Shown: positions 1 through 6,374 of the stretch, piece after piece
How the letters are laid out: each line of letters starts with the position of its first letter
How positions within the stretch are numbered: position 1 is the first letter of the stretch
Source of the DNA: Candidatus Njordarchaeum guaymasense
GTDB lineage: Archaea; Asgardarchaeota; Njordarchaeia; Njordarchaeales; Njordarchaeaceae
Length of the DNA stretch: 12,464 nucleotides
Direction: 5' to 3'
Assembly: GCA_030587605.1 (NCBI GenBank)
Contig: JAUQYT010000128.1
Location: forward strand, 1 to 12,464
Notes under the pieces: generated by a model
Database searches by the model: none
What the model saw: the letters and a program-made list of their open reading frames with translations, nothing else
Told to the model about the DNA's origin: nothing
Position numbers and translations under genes: made by a program

Positions 1-656
1 TGACTATCCAACTCAGCGACTTTGCCAGCCATTTCATAAGCTGCTATAGCTCTAGCGCGTGCATACGGATTCTTGAATTCAGCCGCGGTTACCGCAGTCT
101 TACCATCCACCACTATCTTTGGGAGCTGGGGAGATTTCCCTTCCTTGATCTGCTGAATTACACCGTCAATTGCTCTCATTATGAGCCTCAAGGCACCAGT
201 GATTGAGAGAACTCTGATCCCGTCTGAGTTGAATAGAGCCATCTCAACGGAGTCAAGGAACTCTCTACGGGCGCCTATTAATGGGTCTCCAAGCAGTATT
301 ATGTAACCTTGTCCCTTCTCCTCAATCTCCTTCGTCGCTTTCTTGCCGGGCGCGTCGCTCAATGATATGGTTGGTATCTTCGCTCCCAGTAACATGTCTC
401 TAGCCCTGGCTGGACCGGGAAGCGTGGCGTTTGGACTGGACACAATCACCAGTTTAGGCCCAAGTTCTATCATCCTTGCTGCCGCTTCTTGCGACTGCTC
501 AGGGGTAAGCTTCGGTCCACTTCCAACAACTCGTATATCAATATCCCCTCTGTCAGCGCGCTCATCTAGTATCAAGTCCACCAAAGGGGAAATGCCGATG
601 TTACCGAGCTTCAAAAAACCTATCTTCACGACTTGCTCAACACTAGGCGTCGACAT
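1..656 (-). CDS. mtd: F420-dependent methylene-H4MPT dehydrogenase (Mtd), C-terminus cut by window edge
   Basis: The minus-strand frame stays open from an ATG at 656 to the window edge, giving about 218 residues of a family that is usually near 275-280, so roughly the last 60 are missing. The translation begins MSTPSVEQVVKIGFLKLGNIG and continues with DERADRGDIDIRVVGSG, then SDAPGKKA, then DPLIGARREFLDSVEMALFN. These blocks are characteristic of Mtd as I know it from methanogens. Mtd reversibly converts methenyl-H4MPT to methylene-H4MPT with reduced F420 as hydride donor, in the cytoplasm. A GGAGG-type ribosome binding site lies about 10 bases before the ATG, and no earlier start is nearby in frame. 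It is transcribed separately from the upstream fwdB, because a promoter-like box and a terminator-like tract lie between them. It serves the same pathway as mch at the other end of the window. Confidence 0.93.
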   Translation of the reverse strand, partial: MSTPSVEQVVKIGFLKLGNIGISPLVDLILDERADRGDIDIRVVGSGPKLTPEQSQEAAARMIELGPKLVIVSSPNATLPGPARARDMLLGAKIPTISLSDAPGKKATKEIEEKGQGYIILLGDPLIGARREFLDSVEMALFNSDGIRVLSITGALRLIMRAIDGVIQQIKEGKSPQLPKIVVDGKTAVTAAEFKNPYARARAIAAYEMAGKVAELDS

Positions 657-712
657 CTTCTTCTCGGACCTCCTCCAGGATTTGTGAGTGCCTTTCCTAT
701 CTTTAATCGTGC

Positions 713-720
713 TTATAATT
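713..720 (-). promoter_or_regulatory. TATA-like box of mtd
   Basis: Read on the minus strand this is AATTATAA within an AT-rich stretch. It lies about 57 bases before the mtd ATG. An archaeal start site about 25 bases downstream would give a leader of roughly 30-35 bases containing the ribosome binding site. The box is nearly palindromic, so its direction is inferred from position. Confidence 0.45.
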
Positions 721-751
721 AACCATTTTGTTCACTAGTCAGGGTGCCACA

Positions 752-783
752 ATAGCACGCGTAGCACCCCACCCGTGTGCTAT
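752..783. other. 10-bp hairpin between mtd and fwdB
   Basis: ATAGCACGCG at 752-761 pairs with CGTGTGCTAT at 774-783 (nine Watson-Crick pairs and one G-T) around a 12-base loop. The left arm is followed by a second TAGCAC. It sits upstream of the mtd promoter and beyond the likely end of the fwdB transcript. It could be an operator or a structured 3' end; I recognise no family. Confidence 0.5.
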
Positions 784-869
784 GTAATAGAGTGATTATC
801 TGACAAATTCCTATTAAAAGGTTGGCAACTAGGATAGAAGGAGCCTAAGCCACTGCTATGGAATGACTC

Positions 870-926
870 CAAGAAAAGGGGATAAGAAAACGAAAGGCGG
901 GCCGAGCGTTATAGGTGATCCATCAC
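870..926 (-). terminator. Terminator-like hairpin and T-rich tract after fwdB
   Basis: On the minus strand, directly after the fwdB stop, lies a short inverted repeat (GTGAT/ATCAC at 915-926), followed by a T-rich run (TTTCGTTTTCTTATCCCC and on). T-rich tracts end transcription in archaea. The hairpin is short, so the T tract is the better evidence. Confidence 0.4.
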
Positions 927-933
927 ATCTGGA

Positions 934-2250
934 CTATGCTTTCTTCTTCTTGAGTTCGCGGACTCTGTCAAGTATCCTGTGAACTAATTCCCTGTCTGGG
1001 AGACACCCATCTGGTGCGTCGACCACTTTTCTCAGGCGTATTGGGACGTGATCCATTCTATAAGCCGTCCCTTCAACCTCTACGCCTGAAACCGCTGGTG
1101 GAATAATCACATCCGCAAGTTCGGTTGTCGGCGTAGGATGCGGCTCTATGACAACTAGAGGGATTTTCGCCAAGTTCTCTATCGACCTCTTCGGAAAGTG
1201 GGAAACGGGATCTGACGCCACGACGAGGGCTGCATCAGCCTCTCCCCTCAGCAAGACATCGTTAGCCGTTGTCTCTCCTGGGTTGTACCTTGGGTAGCCT
1301 CTACTGAAATCAATCCCGAATGGGTAGCCAGTAGTCCACGAGGCGACAACACCGAAACCGGTTACATTATAGTGGCCTCGCATCGGCATTATCAAGAACT
1401 TAGTGTATTTGTTCAAGTCAGTCGTGAGAGATATTGCATTGTCAATATTCCTGTGTTTGGCAGCTGTCATGGTTAATCCCTGACCGAAAAAGATGATGCC
1501 AAATCCACAGTTCTTCATCATGTTAGCGAGTTCAACTATCTGTTCTTTAGGGACTCCTGCCACCTTGTCAGTCAAAAGTTCATGACCATTGATTACCGCT
1601 CTGAGCGCTGACAGCAGTTCATAGTCCTTGCTGGGCTCAACCTGAATGAAGTAATTCGCCAATTTTGCTGTGTCAGTCCTTCGAAGATCAACAACAACTA
1701 TGTTCCGTTCCTTCGCACCCTTGTCTCTAAAGAATCCTCTCACAAAAGAAGTGTACCTGCTCATGTGCCTCGGATGTGCATGTTGAGGATTACAGCCCCA
1801 ATAGATAATGAGATCAGCCCGGTTCTTCACCTCACCAAGGGTGCAACTACTCAGACCAACGTCCTGTATTGCCAAGACGGACGGTCCATGGCATACTGAA
1901 GCCGTATCATCAATTACCGCACCAAGTTCCTCAGCGAGTTCCAAGGCCACTCGATGAGTGTCACATTCACTTGAACTCCAACCGTAAAGAAGAGGTCTCT
2001 CAGCTTTGACGAGGATCTCAGCAGCCCTTTGGATAGCCTCCTCGAGAGAAACCTCCTTAAACGCACCACCTGTTCTTGTCATCGGCTTTCTAATTCTCTC
2101 CGGAGCTTGGGCTGCAAAGAGTTTCTGGGTGCCCATAATACACATGTTGCGGGTTTCAACTACTTTGCCGTCTCTGACCACGACCTCAGTGTCGTCGCAA
2201 AGGCAACCACAGAATGGGCACACAACCGAGTCGATTACTTTCTCAGACAT
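934..2250 (-). CDS. fwdB: Formylmethanofuran dehydrogenase subunit B (catalytic, W/Mo-bis-pterin)
   Basis: FwdB is the catalytic subunit that reduces CO2 to formate at a tungsten or molybdenum bis-pterin site and passes it to FwdA. The 438-residue protein starts with a [4Fe-4S] motif CPFCGCLCDD (Cys11, 14 and 18, fourth ligand probably Cys37). It then has SVCHGPS with Cys120, the expected metal-ligand position. In several Sec-using methanogens that position is selenocysteine, but here the codon is an ordinary cysteine. The length is normal for the family. I chose the ATG at 2250 because GAGGTGA ends 8 bases before it. An in-frame GTG at 2262 would add four residues but lies inside that ribosome binding site. 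fwdD ends 29 bases upstream, so the two are cotranscribed. FmdB is the alternative name; the sequence does not tell which metal is used. Confidence 0.95.
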   Translation of the reverse strand: MSEKVIDSVVCPFCGCLCDDTEVVVRDGKVVETRNMCIMGTQKLFAAQAPERIRKPMTRTGGAFKEVSLEEAIQRAAEILVKAERPLLYGWSSSECDTHRVALELAEELGAVIDDTASVCHGPSVLAIQDVGLSSCTLGEVKNRADLIIYWGCNPQHAHPRHMSRYTSFVRGFFRDKGAKERNIVVVDLRRTDTAKLANYFIQVEPSKDYELLSALRAVINGHELLTDKVAGVPKEQIVELANMMKNCGFGIIFFGQGLTMTAAKHRNIDNAISLTTDLNKYTKFLIMPMRGHYNVTGFGVVASWTTGYPFGIDFSRGYPRYNPGETTANDVLLRGEADAALVVASDPVSHFPKRSIENLAKIPLVVIEPHPTPTTELADVIIPPAVSGVEVEGTAYRMDHVPIRLRKVVDAPDGCLPDRELVHRILDRVRELKKKKA

Positions 2251-2258
2251 CTTAACGT

Positions 2259-2265
2259 TCACCTC
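2259..2265 (-). promoter_or_regulatory. Ribosome binding site that fixes the fwdB start
   Basis: GAGGTGA on the minus strand matches the archaeal 16S 3' end. It lies 8 bases before the ATG at 2250 and overlaps the alternative GTG at 2262, so the ATG is preferred. Confidence 0.75.
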
Positions 2266-2279
2266 AAGTCAACATCTTT

Positions 2280-2738
2280 TCAGGGCTTCTTGAAAGCTGT
2301 CTTGACCAATGTCGCAGCATCTAAGATCCTGGAACCTTGTGCTGGCTCTATGTTGGCTTTCATGCCTTTGAAGGAGGGCATTCCGATGCTATCGGTGTTC
2401 GGGTCCACAACTTGATTAGCCCACGGGCCCATGGGAACAAAAGCAATACCCATATGCGGGGTGTCCTCAGACTTGACAACGCGCAGAATCACTTGTCCGA
2501 AGTTTGTCTTGACCAATACTATGTCGCCAGTTATCACACCTATCTTCTTCATATCTTCTGGATCCATATAGCACACTGCGGCAGCCTTCACGTATGCCTG
2601 GGTAAGTTTGCCGCCTTCTATCGCAACACCTTGGTCTACGGTTCTGCCGGTAGTCAAAACCACTGCGACCGACTTCTCCGACAATTCAATTAACACCTTC
2701 TTCTTCGTTCCCAGTGATCCTATTTCTTCTCTTAGCAC
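2280..2738 (-). CDS. fwdD: Formylmethanofuran dehydrogenase subunit D (molybdopterin-dinucleotide binding domain)
   Basis: FwdD supplies the C-terminal pterin-binding domain that, in many archaea, is a separate chain next to FwdB. Diagnostic blocks are TGRTVDQGVAIEGGK near the N-terminus, YMDPEDMKKIGVITGD in the middle, then GIAFVPMGPWANQVVD and TDSIGMPSFKG towards the end. The start is uncertain. A GTG at 2738 follows the stop of the upstream ferredoxin in a TAATGTG junction, which suggests translational coupling and gives 152 residues. A TTG at 2756 in the same frame would overlap the ferredoxin and give 158. Neither has a strong ribosome binding site. Both are longer at the N-terminus than the roughly 130 residues I expect, so a later start is possible. 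The gene ends in UGA, showing that UGA still terminates in this genome. Confidence 0.92.
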   Translation of the reverse strand: MLREEIGSLGTKKKVLIELSEKSVAVVLTTGRTVDQGVAIEGGKLTQAYVKAAAVCYMDPEDMKKIGVITGDIVLVKTNFGQVILRVVKSEDTPHMGIAFVPMGPWANQVVDPNTDSIGMPSFKGMKANIEPAQGSRILDAATLVKTAFKKP

Positions 2739-2739
2739 A

Positions 2740-3006
2740 TTAAGAAGGTTTCTCAATCACGCGAATGGCGCCGCGAGGACATATTTCCTCGCATCTCTTA
2801 CACCCAAACTTCTTCTGGGCACAGAGCTTTCCATTAAGAACTTTGCATGAACCATTCTTGACCCTTAAGACCACGTTGTCAGACTTGGGGGACTCACCAT
2901 TTACTACTCCCTTGTCAAGCATCTGGTTAAGGGGACAAGCCATGACACAGTTCGAGCATCCCTGACATCTCTCCACCTTAACCACGGGACCACATTCAAC
3001 AGACAT
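2740..3006 (-). CDS. fwdG: Two-cluster ferredoxin of the formylmethanofuran dehydrogenase (FwdG-like)
   Basis: This 88-residue protein has two [4Fe-4S] motifs. The first, Cys14-x2-Cys17-x2-Cys20-x3-Cys24 followed by PLN, resembles the FwdG type. The second is unusual: Cys62-x6-Cys69-x2-Cys72-x3-Cys76-Pro, with four extra residues in the first spacing. Two more cysteines (5 and 54) are present. The central block VVLRVKNGSCKVLNGKLC resembles the corresponding part of the plus-strand ferredoxin at 3377-3631, so the two are paralogs. It is the first gene of the minus-strand fwd operon and abuts fwdD. Its likely role is to hand electrons to the FwdB/FwdD core. The ATG at 3006 has only a weak GGGG-type ribosome binding site. 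The FwdG name rests on context and motif; a general ferredoxin remains possible. Confidence 0.8.
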   Translation of the reverse strand: MSVECGPVVKVERCQGCSNCVMACPLNQMLDKGVVNGESPKSDNVVLRVKNGSCKVLNGKLCAQKKFGCKRCEEICPRGAIRVIEKPS

Positions 3007-3051
3007 ACCAAGGACCCCACATAGATCTCGGAATCAGTAACGATTAATCTT

Positions 3052-3060
3052 CTTATAAAT
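3052..3060 (-). promoter_or_regulatory. TATA box of the fwdG-fwdD-fwdB operon
   Basis: Read on the minus strand, ATTTATAAG lies 46 bases before the ATG at 3006 with purine-rich sequence upstream. This is a good archaeal TATA box and would place transcription start near 3030. Confidence 0.55.
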
Positions 3061-3342
3061 GATTTTCGTCAATTGTGTGATTTATTAGAATGTATCATAG
3101 GATTGTTACATAAGTTGGCAGCACGGTCTACCGACCATCTCTTTGTAGTATATACGTAGAAACAGTGCTTGACAACTGGCTACTGAGTGATGGAAAAGTT
3201 GTTAGTTAAGCTTAAAATAATGGTCACCAATCCAAGTGACTGATATAATGGCTCCACCAAGGCATCTGCATCAGTAACGCTATTAAGAGAAGCCATCTCT
3301 GTTATGAGTCGTCACGAAGCAACGGCGGATACTGCCACCAGA
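3061..3342. other. Divergent intergenic region with a plus-strand promoter candidate
   Basis: I see no convincing gene here. Plus-strand TATA-like sequences are CTTAAAATA at 3210-3218 and GATATAATG at 3242-3250. Just after the first is an inverted repeat, GTCAC at 3223-3227 and GTGAC at 3236-3240. The ten-base word ATCAGTAACG occurs at 3033-3042, next to the minus-strand promoter, and again at 3270-3279 in the plus-strand leader. Either element could bind a shared regulator. Short ORFs in this stretch match nothing I know. Confidence 0.35.
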
Positions 3343-3367
3343 CAAGTCGATAGCGTCGACTTGGAGG
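3343..3367 (+). promoter_or_regulatory. Leader hairpin overlapping the ribosome binding site of the ferredoxin gene
   Basis: CAAGTCG (3343-3349) and CGACTTG (3357-3363) form a perfect 7-bp stem with a 7-base loop. The last paired base is the first G of the GGAGG at 3363-3367, which lies 9 bases before the TTG start at 3377. The GGAGG decides that start. The stem could influence ribosome access; that role is inferred. Confidence 0.5.
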
Positions 3368-3376
3368 CGGTTCAAG

Positions 3377-3631
3377 TTGGCAACGTATCAAATAGCAATT
3401 ATCGAGAAAAAGTGTAACGGATGCGGTGACTGCACTATAGCCTGTCCTGTAAATACGGCTGGAAGAATAATCTCTGAGAAGGAAGAGGAAGTAGTTTTGA
3501 AGATCAAGAATGGCAAGCTTGAAGCCATTAACCAAGACCTTTGCGACGGGTGTGGGATGTGCATCGAGGCGTGTCCACGTCATGCGCTCAAGATTAATTT
3601 CCCTTGTGAGAGTAGTGCAAAGAAAGCTTAG
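3377..3631 (+). CDS. fwdG: Two-cluster ferredoxin (FwdG-like), first gene of the hdrA operon
   Basis: This 84-residue protein has two regular [4Fe-4S] motifs: Cys13, 16, 19 and 23 followed by PVN, and Cys56, 59, 62 and 66 followed by Pro. An extra cysteine sits at 76. The CNGCGDCTIACPVN block and the linker VVLKIKNGKLEAINQDLC resemble FwdG and the divergently encoded ferredoxin at 2740-3006. The start is TTG, supported by a GGAGG 9 bases upstream and by the lack of another start in frame. It is 15 bases from the next gene, a polyferredoxin, and reads in the same direction as hdrA and vhuD. A role as electron carrier between the HdrA module and formylmethanofuran dehydrogenase is inferred from this position. 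Confidence 0.8.
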   Translation: MATYQIAIIEKKCNGCGDCTIACPVNTAGRIISEKEEEVVLKIKNGKLEAINQDLCDGCGMCIEACPRHALKINFPCESSAKKA

Positions 3632-3646
3632 GGAGGAGAAAGTGGA

Positions 3647-4321
3647 ATGGCATTACCACAATACACGAGAACTGTCGATCCTTCAAAGGTTACTGCTCTG
3701 CTGAGAATGTTGAACACTGTCCTTGCGCTTCATGTTGACAGACAGAAATGCAATGGGTGCGGAGTTTGCGTCACAGCCTGCCCGAAGGAAGCCATTGCTA
3801 GGGGCCCGGTAGGCGCGTCTCTGAAGAAAGATGTTGAGTCGCCACCAGTACTAGTCGACGAGAGAAAGTGCTCTTTCTGCGGACTCTGCGACTACATCTG
3901 TCCATTTCAAGCAATTGAACTCAAGATAAATGGCGAGAGAAAACTGCAGATCGTCGACGGCAAAGCTGTTCCCCAATTAACATATGAAGAGGTAAACTGC
4001 GATAGAACCGGAAACAAGGCACGCAAGTTCTTCAAAGGCAAGATCACCATACACCCCGATAGGTGCCCTGGTGGGTGCTCAACTTGCGCAGACATTTGCC
4101 CTACTAGCGCCATCAAGATCCCGAAGCCATCAAAAGCTTGGGAAAAAGTCGACAAGATTTCAATCGACGAGGACAAGTGTATATACTGCGGCGCGTGCGT
4201 TATCGCCTGCCCTGGAAAAGGAGCGTTAGAGCTTACGCGCGAGGAAGTCAAGTGGTCTGGAGAACACACGGATTTCTGGGATGAAATCGTCAAGAAACTC
4301 ACGACAAAGATCAGCTCATAG
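3647..4321 (+). CDS. fwdF: Polyferredoxin with four [4Fe-4S] clusters (FwdF-like)
   Basis: The 224-residue protein has four [4Fe-4S] motifs: Cys35/38/41/45, Cys75/78/81/85, Cys140/144/147/151 (with PGG widening the first spacing) and Cys178/181/184/188. Each ends CP. Known FwdF proteins carry about eight clusters, so this is roughly half size. Clusters 2 and 3 are separated by about 55 residues containing one further cysteine (118). A GGGAGG site ending about 11 bases before the ATG supports the start. The polyferredoxin probably forms the wire between HdrA, encoded 62 bases downstream, and the Fwd catalytic subunits. The alternative is a general 4Fe-4S polyferredoxin not bound to Fwd. No membrane segment or signal peptide is visible. 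Confidence 0.75.
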   Translation: MALPQYTRTVDPSKVTALLRMLNTVLALHVDRQKCNGCGVCVTACPKEAIARGPVGASLKKDVESPPVLVDERKCSFCGLCDYICPFQAIELKINGERKLQIVDGKAVPQLTYEEVNCDRTGNKARKFFKGKITIHPDRCPGGCSTCADICPTSAIKIPKPSKAWEKVDKISIDEDKCIYCGACVIACPGKGALELTREEVKWSGEHTDFWDEIVKKLTTKISS

Positions 4322-4383
4322 CAGCAATGTGCGCTGGCTTCCTCCGATTATCTACCTACTAAGAACACAATGAGTTTTAGGGG

Positions 4384-6348
4384 GTGAGTCGACAAACGGA
4401 AGAACTCGCATCTTCTTATCGCATTGGTGTTTTCATCTGCCGTTGAGGAGTTAATATCGGTGGCGTAATCGATACTTCAGCGCTTCTCGAATATGCTGGC
4501 GAACTAGATGGAGTCAAATTTGTTGCGCAAAACATCTCGCTCTGCACTGAAGCCGGAGCCTCCCTGATTAAGAGCCATGTCAGGGAAAACCAACTAAACA
4601 GGGTCGTAGTCGTAGCGTGCACCCCCAAGACTCATGAACCATTATTCCGGAGCATGCTAAAGGAAGCGGGCATCGATCCAAGCTTCTTGGAATTCGTAAA
4701 CGTCAGGGAACATTGTTCATTCGTTCACTCTGACAAACCCGAAGAGGCACTAGCCAAGGCGAAGAGCCTAGTTAGGGCAGCAGTTCAACGGGTGAAGTTG
4801 CTCGAGAAGATCCCTACTAGAGTGATACCGGTGCTACCGAGAGCGCTCGTAGTCGGTGGCGGGGTCGCTGGGATGCAGACAGCCCTCGATGTAGCCGACA
4901 AGGGGTTCAAAGTATACTTGGTAGAGCGACAACCCTCGATTGGAGGGCACATGGCTAAATTCAACAAGGCGTATCCAACAGATGATTGCTCAATTTGAAT
5001 CTTGGGGCCGAAGATGGTGGAGCTAGCGCATCATCCCAACATTGAACTCATAACGTACAGTGAGATTGAGAAGGTCGACGGGTATATCGGCAACTTCAAA
5101 GTCACAGTCAAACAGAAACCTCGATACGTGGACGCGGTAAAGTGCAATGGTTGCGGTGCCTGTGTAGACGTTTGCCCCGTTCTGGTCCCTAACGAATTTG
5201 ACGAAGGACTTGGAGCTCGGAGAGCCATTTTCATACCATTCCCACAAGCGGTACCCAGTACTTACACGATAGACATGGATAAGTGCATAAAGTGCAGACT
5301 GTGCATGAAGAAGTGTGAACCAAATGCTATCGATTTGAATCAGACGCCGAAGAGTAGGGAACTAGACGTCGGGGTCATAGTACTGACAACAGGATTCAAA
5401 GAGCTTAAACCCGTTAATCAGTACGGCTACGGGAAATATGAGAACGTAATAACACAACTGGAGCTGGAACGCATAACTGCCCCGAACGGTCCAACAGCTG
5501 GTAAACTGGTTCGTCCCTCTGACCTAAAGACACCAAAGAAGATAGCTATGATACAGTGCGTAGGATCCCGCAGCGCGGATTCCAATCCGTACTGCTCTGC
5601 TGGAGTGTGCTGCATGACCGCTGTGAAGAATGCTAGATACATCAAACACTACTACCCGGACTCTGAGATAACAATCTATTACATTGACATCAGAACACCA
5701 AACAGAGAAAATGAGTGGTACTACAAAGAAGCCAGAAGCACTGGCGTAGCATTTGTGCGAGGCAAAGTTGCTGAGGTTGCTGAGGACCTGAACACGAAGA
5801 ATCTCGTACTTTCTGTCGAGGACACGTTGACTGGAGAAGTATTGGAAACCGAAGTTGATCTTCTGGTTCTGTCCACCGCGATGATTCCCCCTGACAGACA
5901 GGATGAGTTAAGGGGGATATTGAAACTTGAGCGCGCATCCGATGGGTTCCTCAAAGAGTTCCACTTATGCCTTGCGCCGGTTGACACAAAGAAGCTCGGA
6001 GTGTACATTGCAGGTGTCGCCCAAGGACCGAAGTCTATTCCTGAAGCAGTTACATCAGCGAAGGGGGCAGCTTCAGCCGCTGAGACACCCATGGTCAACG
6101 AACAGGTCGAAATCGAATTAGTACGGGCAATTGTTGATGCACCGAGATGCTCTGGATGCGGACTATGCGCCGAAATCTGCCCCTACTCAGCGATAACAAT
6201 GAAGGACAGAGTAGCTGTCGTAGATGAAGTGTATTGTAGGGGATGCGGCGCCTGTGCAGCAATATGCCCCTCTTCCTCAATAACCCTGAGACATTACACG
6301 GACGAACAATACGAGGCATACATAGATGCCCTCTTTGTGGAACAATAG
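4384..6348 (+). CDS. hdrA: Heterodisulfide reductase subunit A-like FAD/iron-sulfur protein with two in-frame UGA (Sec) codons
   Basis: HdrA is the flavin-bifurcating subunit that splits electron pairs between a high-potential acceptor and ferredoxin. The 654-residue reading is continuous except for UGA at codons 21 and 205. Residues 14-28 read RIGVFICRUGVNIGG, matching the usual HdrA start with CxCG. Residues 199-211 read TDDCSIUILGPKM, matching the family motif DCxxCILTPKM. An FAD motif (VVGGGVAGMQ, about 156-165) lies between. Four [4Fe-4S] motifs follow, beginning near Cys254, Cys301, Cys589 and Cys618, with IQCVGSR and a cysteine-rich YCSAGVCCM in between. The total length is normal for HdrA. 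The start is GTG at 4384, because a stop at 4378-4380 excludes anything further upstream; the ribosome binding site is poor. HdrB and HdrC are not in the window. vhuD starts 26 bases downstream. Confidence 0.93.
4444..4446 (+). other. In-frame UGA, probable selenocysteine codon 21 of HdrA
   Basis: The UGA replaces the second cysteine of the N-terminal CxCG motif (ICRUGVNIGG). HdrA-like sequence lies on both sides in the same frame, so this is not a real stop. Confidence 0.85.
4996..4998 (+). other. In-frame UGA, probable selenocysteine codon 205 of HdrA
   Basis: The UGA replaces the second cysteine of DCxxCILTPKM, here DCSIUILGPKM. Frame and homology continue unbroken for another 449 residues. 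Known Sec-containing HdrA proteins carry Sec in this part of the protein. Confidence 0.92.
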
Positions 6349-6374
6349 TCGATTCACAGAGGTGCTATAGATCA

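Noticed and set aside
343..687. Plus-strand ORF over mtd
   Set aside because: It lies antisense to clear Mtd coding sequence and its translation has no recognisable motif.
4378..5001. hdrA as a pseudogene or two separate genes
   Set aside because: The only interruptions are two UGA codons, both on conserved Cys positions. There are no frameshifts or missing blocks, and the total length is normal.
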